A stretch of DNA of 64,000 bases, taken from NCBI GenBank assembly GCA_913060665.1, contig CAJXUY010000002.1, positions 372,001 to 436,000 of the forward strand, read 5' to 3'. The stretch's first letter is position 1. Each line of letters opens with the position of its first letter. Made by a program: the position numbers and the translations under genes. This DNA is from an uncultured Oleiphilaceae bacterium (GTDB lineage Bacteria > Pseudomonadota > Gammaproteobacteria > Pseudomonadales > Oleiphilaceae). Of the stretch, positions 35,445-43,097 are shown in pieces. The notes under the pieces were generated by a model, which saw nothing but the letters and a program-made list of their open reading frames with translations, was not told the DNA's origin and did no database searches.

Positions 35445-35837
35445 CTAAACTAAAAAGTAAGACTCGATTGCGGCTTTTGCTTCTTTAACACCGTAGGCCA
35501 CAACCGCTTTATGGCCGTTATCATTCATTCGGTTAATCCACTCTTTTTGGCTTTTACTAACCGATGGCTTTGACTGCCCTTTTATTATCGGCCTCTTCAA
35601 CTCAATCCAAAGCCCATAAAACCCGTTATGCGGTAACGTTAAGTGAATATCGCTAACGCCCGCCTTAACACCCTGCTTTTTCAATCTCGCTGCTTCAAGC
35701 TTTCCACGCTTACCGCCGTTAGGTATCGCATACATATAGTCAATGAGGTTAACGAGTCCGCGCCCGGGCAACACAAACCCTTTAGTCCGCGCCCAGCTAA
35801 ACAATGCTTCTTGATGGCTATCTTCTACGTGCTTCAT
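35445..35837 (-). CDS. VRR-NUC nuclease
   Basis: 130 residues from ATG 35837 (MKHVEDSHQEALFSWA). The VRR-NUC pattern is clear: AIPNGGKRGKLEAARLKKQGVKAGVSDIHL with the D of SDI, then LWIELKR (E-x-K), and an SKSQKEWI helix. Such PD-(D/E)XK nucleases resolve branched DNA in phage recombination. Start overlaps the previous gene by 20 nt. Confidence 0.88.
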   Translation of the reverse strand: MKHVEDSHQEALFSWARTKGFVLPGRGLVNLIDYMYAIPNGGKRGKLEAARLKKQGVKAGVSDIHLTLPHNGFYGLWIELKRPIIKGQSKPSVSKSQKEWINRMNDNGHKAVVAYGVKEAKAAIESYFLV

Positions 35838-36123
35838 ACTTTCGTGCCTGGTCAACTTGCCATTGCCTAAACTCGCGATTGATACGCCAAAACATCGGGG
35901 CATGGGCGTCATACTGATCAAGCTCGCTCAAGTCTTTAATACCACACGCGTTCTGAACAGCTTCTTTGCGATCCTCTTCATTGTGCGTGCCGTACGGAGT
36001 TTTAGTGCCTGATTTTTTAGTCCTAAACCAGTCCAAATAAAACCCAAAGTCAGGGTCTTTAACCAATACCATCGCCCTTCTAGACAGCCGGTTATCTTCA
36101 GGATTACACCTTGATCGTGCCAT
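35818..36123 (-). CDS. Hypothetical phage protein
   Basis: 101 residues, charged (ARSRCNPEDNRLSRRAMV..., YDAHAPMFWRINREFRQWQ). Start ATG at 36123 with GGAGG. Found with the VRR-NUC gene, with which it overlaps by 20 nt. No domain recognised. Confidence 0.6.
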   Translation of the reverse strand: MARSRCNPEDNRLSRRAMVLVKDPDFGFYLDWFRTKKSGTKTPYGTHNEEDRKEAVQNACGIKDLSELDQYDAHAPMFWRINREFRQWQVDQARKYEARRR

Positions 36124-36316
36124 TAATTATCCTCCCCATACGTTGAAATGCAGATTTAGACTAAAGAGCCCTAAATCACTACGCTTGACTACCATGACAA
36201 TTTCACTCCATCTCGGTGTGGTCTCGGTCTAGAAACATAAAATACCTCTTTACGTCCTCCTCTATAATAGACGCCAATAAAGGCCGAACACCTTGATATA
36301 CATACCTTGTAGAGCA

Positions 36317-37534
36317 TTATACGACTCCTTCCATCTTGGCTCTGTCTTGGTTTATAACGCTTTTAAATCCTTGGCCAATTAGCCACTCATGATACTTTTC
36401 AAGCGCTTCACGCTTAGCGGTTTCAGTGCTCGTGTGAATGTATGTCTGATCAAGCTTTGACATTTTGTGATTCAATAAGCGCTCTGCAATGTGGTAATCA
36501 ATGCCGAGATCAGCCCATTGCGTCCGGGCCACCTTTCTAAGGTCGTGTGACCTCCACTCACCACAACTTACTTTTCGTATAATCTTGCCTGCCTTAGAGT
36601 CAGACCACTCTTTAGAGCGTGTGCCAGGGAATAAATAGACACCATATTTTCCAATGCCTTTCTGATATTCTTGATAAGCGCAAAGCAGCTCTTTTACCGT
36701 AGGGGTGACCGGTAATCTTAACGGCTCTTCAGTTTTTATATTTTCAACAGGAAGGTGCCAGTAATCATTAATCAGATCGAAGTCGTCCCACTTAGCCTTT
36801 CTTGTTTCACCTATCCGAGTTCCATGCAAAAGCATGAGCGAGACAATCACCCTCTCTGGCCAGTCATGCCCTTCTAATACCTCTATAAGTTCAGAGGCAT
36901 AATCCGGCCGAATTGAGGCTCCCTTTGGTTTTGGTTTGGCTGCAATAGAATCAGAAACCTTGAGTCCTGATAACAGGTCGACTTCCAAATATTTAAGCTT
37001 ATGAGCCCTGCGTACTGCTGTTTTAAGGATGCCCCATATTTGATGTATAAATGATACTGAGTAATCAGCCTGCAAAGGCCAAAACAATAAAGAATCAAGG
37101 GTCGACCTATTCAACTCTCTAATCCTGAGAGATCCTAACTTTGGCAACAAATGACACTTGATCGCAGACAGGACGCTTGCCTTTCGCTTATCTGACATTC
37201 CACGATCAGCCTTCAATCTGTCCCGATACCAAACCAGCAAGCCAGAAAGCGTCGACCAATGATCTGTTGTCACCTCATCGTTGGCTGCGTATCGAGCGAG
37301 AATATCAGGTAAACGTTTTTCTATTACTTTTACTGGCAGGTCTGGATACTTACCAAGGTTCTGCCATTTGTCTTTACCATTCTTACGAAGAACGACATAC
37401 CATGAGCCACCAGTCCAAGAGCTATTTACCCTCAGGCGTAGCTTTGAATGTCGATCCCTAATCTCAGTGATACTCCGATCTTTTAAGCACCGATTTATTG
37501 CTGAATCTGAAAGTTTTACGACCGAAGTAGCCAC
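36317..37534 (-). CDS. Second tyrosine recombinase, inside the replication/late boundary
   Basis: 405 residues from GTG at 37534, which has AGGGGG at good spacing. N-terminal arm-binding and SAM-like parts (about 20-180) precede the catalytic domain: Arg in LLHGTRIGE, Lys in NIKTEEP, HxxR as SHDLRKVARTQW, His in LLNHKM and Tyr in DQTYIHT. All catalytic residues are present. It does not abut an attachment site of the prophage, unlike the integrase at the right end. It may belong to a nested element or perform a recombination role in the phage. Confidence 0.88.
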   Translation of the reverse strand: MATSVVKLSDSAINRCLKDRSITEIRDRHSKLRLRVNSSWTGGSWYVVLRKNGKDKWQNLGKYPDLPVKVIEKRLPDILARYAANDEVTTDHWSTLSGLLVWYRDRLKADRGMSDKRKASVLSAIKCHLLPKLGSLRIRELNRSTLDSLLFWPLQADYSVSFIHQIWGILKTAVRRAHKLKYLEVDLLSGLKVSDSIAAKPKPKGASIRPDYASELIEVLEGHDWPERVIVSLMLLHGTRIGETRKAKWDDFDLINDYWHLPVENIKTEEPLRLPVTPTVKELLCAYQEYQKGIGKYGVYLFPGTRSKEWSDSKAGKIIRKVSCGEWRSHDLRKVARTQWADLGIDYHIAERLLNHKMSKLDQTYIHTSTETAKREALEKYHEWLIGQGFKSVINQDRAKMEGVV

Positions 37535-37568
37535 CAATTACCCCCTAAAACAACGTTTTTATCAGAAA

Positions 37569-38045
37569 TTAGAACGGGATATAATCATCAAAGTCATCAG
37601 GACCGTTACCCATTCCAGCGGGTTGCGGTGATGGTTGCCGATGAGGTTGTGCTTGCGGCGCGTGCTGTTGAGGCTGAGCCTGATAACCACCCTGCTGACC
37701 ATCTGGCTTACCATCTAACATCTGCAGCTCATTAGCCACAATCCCGGTACTATAGCGATCCTGCCCCGTTGCCTTATCCTGCCATTTTTGAGTTTGCAAA
37801 CGGCCCTCAAGATAAACCTTGGAGCCCTTTTTCAAATACTCTTTCGCGATCTCAGCCAATCGGCCAAACAACACCACTCGATGCCACTCAGTCTTAGGCA
37901 CAATCTGACCGGTGTTTTTATCTTTGTAGCTCTCATCAGTAGCCACGCTAAGATTGGTAATCGCTCCACCTTGTTGCGTGTAACGGGTTTCTGGATCATT
38001 CCCCAAGTAACCGATGAGGATTACTTTGTTAATTCCTCTAGCCAT
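37569..38045 (-). CDS. ssb: Single-stranded DNA-binding protein
   Basis: 158 residues. N-terminal OB-fold ([40 protein letters not shown]), Gln/Pro-rich linker (about 110-145) and acidic tip DDFDDYIPF, the SSB interaction peptide. Replication-module location; overlaps the 96-residue gene. Confidence 0.95.
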   Translation of the reverse strand: MARGINKVILIGYLGNDPETRYTQQGGAITNLSVATDESYKDKNTGQIVPKTEWHRVVLFGRLAEIAKEYLKKGSKVYLEGRLQTQKWQDKATGQDRYSTGIVANELQMLDGKPDGQQGGYQAQPQQHAPQAQPHRQPSPQPAGMGNGPDDFDDYIPF

Positions 38046-38335
38046 TACTGCGCCACCGTTTTTAGCTCAATATTTTCAGACTGAAGCAACCGGTCTGCTA
38101 CCAATTTTGTGTAACCAACAATGTCATGCCATGAGTCATGATAATCCGGGTCACCATTCAGAATGCGCCCAACCTTGTGAGCAATCATCTCCAGCGTTTC
38201 TTTCTGATCATCTTGCAGGCCCTGCCAGTTAGGCGAGTTAGCCATTGCCGACTTAATGTTTTGGGTGATATGAGCATGCCCTTCGAAATCACCGTACCGG
38301 TTACCGCGTTCTTCTAATGTTTGATCGATATTCAT
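38045..38335 (-). CDS. Phage protein of the replication module (DUF6378-like)
   Basis: 96 residues: [18 protein letters not shown], then a conserved helical portion ([38 protein letters not shown]). This resembles the DUF6378 phage family, which has no assigned function. 4-nt overlap with the P-like gene and 1-nt overlap with ssb suggest coupled translation. Confidence 0.7.
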   Translation of the reverse strand: MNIDQTLEERGNRYGDFEGHAHITQNIKSAMANSPNWQGLQDDQKETLEMIAHKVGRILNGDPDYHDSWHDIVGYTKLVADRLLQSENIELKTVAQ

Positions 38336-38817
38336 GCGCTTTCTCTCTGATACTTAGTACTACCCATAGATTTAAGCAGCTCTCTCATTTGAGAACGGCC
38401 TCTCAACTTACGCTTAGAAACAAACTCTTTCGGCTCTGGCAGGCCAACGGGTAGCGGCTTATGACAAGGGGCAGGCGATACCTTGCACCACTCGATAAAC
38501 TTCCCAACACTCGGCCAAAACGGACTGGTATCTTTTCGTGCTTGCTGCAACCCCTGTTGAACCTGTTCCTTGCTAGTGATTCGATTCTCAATCAACGCCT
38601 TCACCCATGCTTTTTTGGCTTCTTCCAAGTCGTTATCGGTCGTAAACGTCTGACGCCAAGCGGGATATGCTGCCTTAAGCCCTGCAAAGATAGAGTTAAT
38701 AACTCCGGCAGACTGGCGAACCAACTGCGCGTAATGCTCATCAGTTCGAGCCGCTTGCGACTGCCTACGAACCAAGTCAGTGGCAGATAAGTTTGTTAGC
38801 GGTTTAGCAATGCTCAT
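38332..38817 (-). CDS. Replication protein P-like helicase loader
   Basis: 161 residues from ATG that overlaps the O-like stop (TGATG). Segment PFWPSVGKFIEWCK and the preceding helical part are the lambda P pattern. P proteins recruit DnaB to the O-origin complex. The gene pair order O then P on the minus strand matches lambda. Confidence 0.8.
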   Translation of the reverse strand: MSIAKPLTNLSATDLVRRQSQAARTDEHYAQLVRQSAGVINSIFAGLKAAYPAWRQTFTTDNDLEEAKKAWVKALIENRITSKEQVQQGLQQARKDTSPFWPSVGKFIEWCKVSPAPCHKPLPVGLPEPKEFVSKRKLRGRSQMRELLKSMGSTKYQRESA

Positions 38818-39734
38818 CAAAAATCCTCCATGCTCATATTTTCAGCCCAACTGGTATCTTCCCAATCAAGCGAGCTCTTGGTGAAAGCCGGTTTCTTTGA
38901 TGGGCTGTTGGTCGATTTGCTGGGTTGTATTGTTCGCCAGTTCCTCACAACATTTTGGATAAACGTATTGTCCCAACTAGGCCTAGATTCATTTCGATTC
39001 GTCCAGTACAGGACAAATTCAGGAATACACTGCTCAATAAAATCTTTTTTGATACTGTGCTGAGCTCCGAGTATTTGAAGAGCGGCTGGAGATGGCTGCC
39101 AGTCTGAGTCTATCGGGGCATATCTATCGGGCCGTTGGTCGGATTTAAAAATTGGATGATCTGAGTTATTTAATGATGTTGATGTAGATATAACAGAGGT
39201 ATGTTGCTCCTCCTCTGTTGCTCCTCTGTTGCACATACCCTCTTTAACGCTTACAGGCTGCGGCTTTACGTTAGTTGCTCCTTCTCTGTTGCTCCTCTGT
39301 TGCTCCTCATTTGGACGGATTACTCCTGCGCAGGCTAATGGCAGCTTGAAAAGCATTGCATCATTACGCTTTTTAGTAGGTAACTTAACTAATAACGTCA
39401 CTCTGACCAGATGCTCTATAAGCGTTCTCACTTGCTGTTTAGACGGCTTATAATCTGCTTCCGTTGAGCCTCTGGGCCGCACAACTTCAAGATGCTCCTG
39501 AAACATCTGATAGCTAACCCTGCGCTGAACACCCACAACGCCCGTCAGGTAGTCCATATGAGGCCTTATATACAAAAGGTAAAGAGATCGAGCTTCATGC
39601 GGTAACGTTTCATCCCGCAAAACATCAAGCTCCTCATTAGTCAATTTAACGCTAACCATTAAATCCCCCTGGTTGCCCAGGGAAGGACCCGCTGGAAACT
39701 CTAAAATCTTGCGGTCTTGATATGATTCATTCAT
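38817..39734 (-). CDS. Replication initiator O-like protein with DnaT-like C-terminus
   Basis: 305 residues. The N-terminal winged-helix-like part (TNEELDVLRDETLPHEARSLYLLYI...) recalls phage O/RepA-type proteins. The C-terminal segment PSPAALQILGAQHSIKKDFI and SWDNTFIQNVVRNWR match DnaT-like DNA-binding domains. The coding sequence contains two iteron blocks (39203-39308), as lambda O contains ori. Likely binds them to initiate replication. Confidence 0.75.
   Translation of the reverse strand: MNESYQDRKILEFPAGPSLGNQGDLMVSVKLTNEELDVLRDETLPHEARSLYLLYIRPHMDYLTGVVGVQRRVSYQMFQEHLEVVRPRGSTEADYKPSKQQVRTLIEHLVRVTLLVKLPTKKRNDAMLFKLPLACAGVIRPNEEQQRSNREGATNVKPQPVSVKEGMCNRGATEEEQHTSVISTSTSLNNSDHPIFKSDQRPDRYAPIDSDWQPSPAALQILGAQHSIKKDFIEQCIPEFVLYWTNRNESRPSWDNTFIQNVVRNWRTIQPSKSTNSPSKKPAFTKSSLDWEDTSWAENMSMEDF
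39203..39308. repeat. Iteron blocks inside the O-like gene, candidate phage origin
   Basis: Two 30-bp near-identical blocks start at 39203 and 39274 (71 bp apart, one mismatch). Each contains GTTGC three times with spacings 14 then 11 (39203/39217/39228 and 39274/39288/39299). Because 71 is not a multiple of three, the copies are translated in different frames. Conservation is therefore at DNA level, as expected for initiator-binding iterons. Confidence 0.75.
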
Positions 39735-39757
39735 AATGACTTCTCACTTGTGTGAAT

Positions 39758-39797
39758 AAACCCGCTAGCTGTCTCACCAGCTCTGATGCGGGTTTTT
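39758..39797. terminator. Terminator after the 39797 small gene
   Basis: AAACCCGC-T-AGCTG ... CAGCT-CTGAT-GCGGGTTT forms a two-part stem, with T-runs on the plus side (TTTTTTA) and a shorter one on minus (TTTATT). It follows the stop of the leftward 65-residue gene and precedes the O-like gene. Confidence 0.7.
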
Positions 39798-39994
39798 TAT
39801 TGCTTTGAATTTACTGGAACGCAAAACACGCCCATCTCTTTAAGCTTGCAGAGCCTTACAGCTGCATTATGTACAGCTTGCTGGCTTGATCGATGATTCA
39901 ACATTACAGACTCACAGCGTCTAACCTCCCACTGCTTGAGTGCATGCCTCAACCGCGCTTGAACCTTGGCGAATGCCAGAGAAATAGCGTTCAT
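39797..39994 (-). CDS. Small hypothetical phage protein
   Basis: 65 residues from ATG 39994 (MNAISLAFAKVQARLRHALK), basic helical, no family. A longer frame exists from 40024. It lies between cro-side genes and the O gene, separated from O by a terminator, and may be an early leftward regulator. Confidence 0.5.
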   Translation of the reverse strand: MNAISLAFAKVQARLRHALKQWEVRRCESVMLNHRSSQQAVHNAAVRLCKLKEMGVFCVPVNSKQ

Positions 39995-40046
39995 ATTCAA
40001 CCCTGCGTTTATTATTGGTACCACTCTTACTGTTCAAATGCCTTCT

Positions 40047-40097
40047 GTTGGTTGTAAGATAGTTTCACCACAAAAATATCTTACAACCACAACCAAC
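40047..40097. promoter_or_regulatory. Inverted repeat in a divergent promoter region
   Basis: Perfect 11-bp arms GTTGTAAGATA (40051-40061) and TATCTTACAAC (40077-40087), extended outward by GTTG/CAAC segments, lie between the leftward 39797 gene and the rightward 40114 gene. Symmetry suggests a repressor or activator site. Confidence 0.6.
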
Positions 40098-40113
40098 AAA
40101 AGGACTTAACCTC

Positions 40114-40302
40114 ATGACCGATACAAACCGCATGACGGCAGGACAGCTCATAGAACAACTAAAACATGCCGACCCTGACGCTGAAATTCACATCACACCA
40201 GTTTTGGACAAATATTCGCTATCCATCCACAAAGTTGTATTCAATGACGACAATTCAAAAGTCAGAATTGAACTCAATGAAACAGTTCGACTTGACACCT
40301 AA
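40114..40302 (+). CDS. Small hypothetical protein
   Basis: 62 residues starting MTDTNRMTAGQLIEQLKHADPDAEI, then beta strands. The TAGQLIEQLKHADPDAEI pattern is a recurrent phage motif of unknown function. AAAGGA ribosome site. Only plus-strand gene between the O and cro genes. Confidence 0.6.
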   Translation: MTDTNRMTAGQLIEQLKHADPDAEIHITPVLDKYSLSIHKVVFNDDNSKVRIELNETVRLDT

Positions 40303-40691
40303 CACTCATCCAAAAAACAAAATGGGAGTGCTAGTGGATTAATATAGGTAATCAAGCACTCCCGTATCCTTTCGACGCCATTTGATCCATTGCTAGAGCC
40401 CTTAAATGCCGTATACCCATTAACTCGGCACAACTCAATTGCCGCGTTAACACTAGCCCCAACATCAATAAACACCTGAGAATTTTCTATCTGCAAAAGA
40501 TCAACAAAATTATTAATCTGGTTAAACGCAACTTTGCCTCTCGAAAGAAGCTCGCCTGAGGGCGATACAACAACAAAATCAGAGAGCTCATCTTCGCAAT
40601 CCAAGCAAAGAGCGATAACAAGGCAGGTGCGTGAAGCATCAACCAAGGGATCAAAGTTAAATTTTTTAATGTAGTCAGTACTGATTGTCAC
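40299..40691 (-). CDS. Hypothetical phage protein
   Basis: 130 residues with an alternating strand-helix pattern (CLVIALCLDCEDELSDFVVVSPSGELLS, QVFIDVGASVNAAIELCRVNG). It is not assigned. Converges by 4 nt with the 62-residue gene. Operon with cro (about 100 bp upstream), so probably an early leftward gene. Confidence 0.55.
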   Translation of the reverse strand: MTISTDYIKKFNFDPLVDASRTCLVIALCLDCEDELSDFVVVSPSGELLSRGKVAFNQINNFVDLLQIENSQVFIDVGASVNAAIELCRVNGYTAFKGSSNGSNGVERIRECLITYINPLALPFCFLDEC

Positions 40692-40794
40692 GACTTAGTC
40701 CTTTTAGTTTTTATACTGTCTTTCTACTCAGTCCCCATGCGGGGCATAACCTTCTTTTCATGCTTATGGCTTAATAAGCCTTACACCGTGAGCG

Positions 40795-40968
40795 CTAAGC
40801 GGCTTTTCCAGAATCGGACGACTGCTTCATGATGATGTCTTCAATCTGATATCTTCTAAGTTCAGGAACTTCATCACCCCATTGGGTGACTGATGACTTT
40901 GATATATTAAGAGCCTTAGCTAATCGACTTTTGCTACCAAACTTGCTTACAGCATCGACGGTTTTCAT
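40795..40968 (-). CDS. Cro-like repressor
   Basis: 57 residues from ATG 40968. Helix-turn-helix SKSRLAKALNISKSSVTQWG, then VPELRRYQIEDI, as in Cro/YdaS-type phage regulators. It is divergent from cI and shares the operator region. Would repress cI and promote lytic development. Confidence 0.85.
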   Translation of the reverse strand: MKTVDAVSKFGSKSRLAKALNISKSSVTQWGDEVPELRRYQIEDIIMKQSSDSGKAA

Positions 40969-41003
40969 TCTTATGAACCCTTTCAACCTTTAATTAAAAT
41001 ACT

Positions 41004-41060
41004 AGGTTAAGTTTTCTTACCTTGCAAGTCAACATATCCTAACCAAAGTTAAGTTAAGAT
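41004..41060. promoter_or_regulatory. cro/cI operator-promoter region
   Basis: Two imperfect dyads: AGGTTAAGTTTTCTTACCT (41004-41022) and ATCCTAAC ... GTTAAGAT (41036-41060). On the minus strand TTGCAA-N17-TAGTAT fits the cro promoter. TAAGAT at 41055-41060 could be the cI -10 box and would start the transcript at or very near the cI ATG (leaderless-like). Confidence 0.65.
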
Positions 41061-41069
41061 AGCTTTACT

Positions 41070-41723
41070 ATGATGAATGAACGCATAAAAGAAAGAAGAA
41101 AATCCCTAAAGCTGACTCAATTAGACGTTGGCAAGGCAGTTGGAGTTAGCAAGGCTACGGTATCTATGTGGGAGTCTGGGGATACTGCCCCCAAAGGAAT
41201 TAACACCTATAAACTAGCTGCAACCCTGCGTGTCAGCGTTGGCTGGCTTATTTCTGGAAAAGAAGATACCCCTCTGCCTAACCCGGGAATGTTTAAAGGT
41301 CTAACAAATACTTCCCAAGGTCCCTTCATTCAAGGTCGAGTCCCCCTTATAAGCATGGTGCAAGCAGGGAACTTCTGTGAATCTATCGACTTATTCCAGC
41401 CTGGCGATGCAGAAGAGTGGATCGCCTGCCCTGCCAATCACTCCGACCAAAGCTACGCACTAAAGGTGCAAGGCGAAAGCATGCTGCCTAGATTTACTGA
41501 AGGTGAAATAATAATCGTCGACCCCAACGTCTCACCTGACGCGGGCAAATTCGTTATAGCTAAACGAGCCAGTGACCAGAAGACCACATTCAAGCAACTC
41601 ATGAAAGACGACGAAGACTTCTACCTAAAAGCCCTCAACCCTGATTGGGGCGACCGATATATACGCATGTCTGAAGACTGGAACGTGTGCGGCGTGGTCA
41701 TTTGTAAAATAGATATACTCTAA
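41070..41723 (+). CDS. cI: CI-type repressor (XRE HTH plus S24 peptidase)
   Basis: 217 residues. HTH at LTQLDVGKAVGVSKATVSMWE; S24 peptidase C-domain with the Ala-Gly cleavage site in SMVQAGNF, nucleophile Ser in GESMLPRF and Lys in FVIAKRASD. Represses lytic promoters and is inactivated by RecA-stimulated self-cleavage. No Shine-Dalgarno precedes ATG 41070, as with the leaderless lambda cI transcript. Confidence 0.95.
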   Translation: MMNERIKERRKSLKLTQLDVGKAVGVSKATVSMWESGDTAPKGINTYKLAATLRVSVGWLISGKEDTPLPNPGMFKGLTNTSQGPFIQGRVPLISMVQAGNFCESIDLFQPGDAEEWIACPANHSDQSYALKVQGESMLPRFTEGEIIIVDPNVSPDAGKFVIAKRASDQKTTFKQLMKDDEDFYLKALNPDWGDRYIRMSEDWNVCGVVICKIDIL

Positions 41724-41769
41724 ATAAACGCAAATTTAAGATTCTGTAACATAATTTAAAGTGCAGAAA

Positions 41770-41787
41770 GTTAACCTATAGGTTAAC
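41770..41787. promoter_or_regulatory. Perfect palindrome at the TAC operon promoter
   Basis: GTTAACCTATAGGTTAAC, an 18-bp perfect palindrome 14 bp before the toxin start, is the expected operator for autoregulation by the HTH antitoxin. Its TTAACCTAT half also occurs at 43843 before the LuxR-type gene and resembles parts of the cro/cI operators, so CI could bind it instead. Confidence 0.7.
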
Positions 41788-41801
41788 ATTAATGGATTGA
41801 T

Positions 41802-42233
41802 ATGAAGTTACTTAGCCTAGAAAAGCACAACTATCATGTTACAGCGGTCATTGAAACTAAAGCAGGTGAAGACTTCTGCCCGTTAACAGAATTCTTATCA
41901 GATAAAGAAAATGGCCAATATAGCGGGTCTGTCGACGGTTTCTACAGCCTAATTGAATTGTTTGCTGCCTCTGGGCGAGAAGCATTAAACGACAAGCAAT
42001 GCCACTACATACACAAAAAAGAGAAAATTTGGGAGTTTATTAAAGGTGATCTAAGAGTCTGCTGGTTTTACCCAGGCAAAGACAAAATAATCATCTGTTC
42101 GCACGGCTTTGTTAAGCAAGGCCAGAAAGCGGACAAAAAGGAAGTTAACAAAGCGCTTAAAATAAAAAAGGCGTTTGAAGCACAGAAAGACAATATTGAA
42201 ATTATCGAAGAGGATCAAGATAATGGCGATTAA
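41802..42233 (+). CDS. HigB/Gp49-like toxin of a TAC module
   Basis: 143 residues. The core matches the phage-derived Gp49-like/RelE-HigB family: KEKIWEFIKGDLRVCWFYPG (R and Y of the active site region), then IIICSHGFVKQGQKADKKEVNKALKI. Such toxins are ribosome-dependent mRNA nucleases. The next gene (HTH antitoxin) overlaps by 11 nt. An N-terminal ~45-residue segment precedes the toxin core. Preceded by a perfect palindrome. Confidence 0.85.
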   Translation: MKLLSLEKHNYHVTAVIETKAGEDFCPLTEFLSDKENGQYSGSVDGFYSLIELFAASGREALNDKQCHYIHKKEKIWEFIKGDLRVCWFYPGKDKIIICSHGFVKQGQKADKKEVNKALKIKKAFEAQKDNIEIIEEDQDNGD

Positions 42234-42645
42234 ATCATATCGAAAACTCAAGCAAGAAGCCCAGAAAAAGGATGGTTACTGGGTAGAATCAGCAAAGCTT
42301 GAGTTTGTTAAAGGGCTAACAAAAATCCTTAAATCAAAAGGTATCACCAATAACAATCTAGCTAAAAGGCTAGATGCTACAGCGCCTTATGTAACCAAGG
42401 CGCTAAGAGGTGATGAAAATTTCACTATAGAATCTATGGTAAAGCTCACACAAGCCATTGGTGCAAAACTTCATATCCACGTATCGGAGCAGACATCCGA
42501 TGTAAGGTGGTATGAAATAGTAAACAAAACCAAGGTAGTGAGCGAAAAGCGCATCACAACGCGAACCATCACCCCAAGTGATTGCGGTAAATTTAAGATT
42601 GTTGAAAAAAATAAAGGGGTAGATAAATATCATGTTGCAGCTTGA
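42223..42645 (+). CDS. HigA-like HTH antitoxin with C-terminal extension
   Basis: 140 residues from ATG 42223. An XRE-type HTH spans about residues 20-85 (LTKILKSKGITNNNLAKRLDATAPYVTKALRG). After it a ~55-residue basic tail (VRWYEIVNKTKVVSEKRITTRTITP...) could be the chaperone-addiction segment that makes TAC antitoxins depend on their SecB-like chaperone. It overlaps toxin (11 nt) and chaperone (14 nt) genes. Confidence 0.82.
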   Translation: MAIKSYRKLKQEAQKKDGYWVESAKLEFVKGLTKILKSKGITNNNLAKRLDATAPYVTKALRGDENFTIESMVKLTQAIGAKLHIHVSEQTSDVRWYEIVNKTKVVSEKRITTRTITPSDCGKFKIVEKNKGVDKYHVAA

Positions 42646-43048
42646 TATAAACCACTACATGTTCCCAATTATAGACGTAAGAGGGAATATAGAGCACGAC
42701 CTTGAAAGCGGGCGAGGCTTAGACATTGAGACAACAGTGTTTGGCGATTTCAATCAAGAGAACTGCGAGATTGTAGTCGGGTTAAATATCGAGACAAAAG
42801 AAAATCAATCTCATGAATGCTACGAGATAGAAATTCATTGCCTTGGCTTTTTCAATGTAAAATTTGACGAAGGGGAAGATGATTTTGAAACGGAAGAAGC
42901 GAAAGAGTTGGCTATAGTCAATGCAGCTCAAATACTTTATGGACTTGCCAGAGATACCACTCACACCGTAACCTCAAAAGGTCCGTGGGGAGCAATAGTA
43001 CTCCCTACAGCCTATTTTTCACCAAAAGACATCCATAAGCGTCCATAA
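42632..43048 (+). CDS. SecB-like chaperone of a toxin-antitoxin-chaperone system
   Basis: 138 residues with a SecB-type fold pattern: NCEIVVGLNIETKENQ strand, CYEIEIHCLGFFNVKF, then the helix ELAIVNAAQILYGLARDTTHTVTSKGPWGAIVLP matching E. coli SecB ILFPYAREC-x-SRG-x-LAPVNF. In TAC systems it folds the antitoxin and prevents its degradation. Starting ATG overlaps the antitoxin stop. MFPIIDV, nine codons in, is an alternative start. Confidence 0.82.
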   Translation: MLQLDINHYMFPIIDVRGNIEHDLESGRGLDIETTVFGDFNQENCEIVVGLNIETKENQSHECYEIEIHCLGFFNVKFDEGEDDFETEEAKELAIVNAAQILYGLARDTTHTVTSKGPWGAIVLPTAYFSPKDIHKRP

Positions 43049-43097
43049 ACACGCGGCAAGGCTTTTAGTCTTTACCTGAAGAGCCAAACCTAAATAC

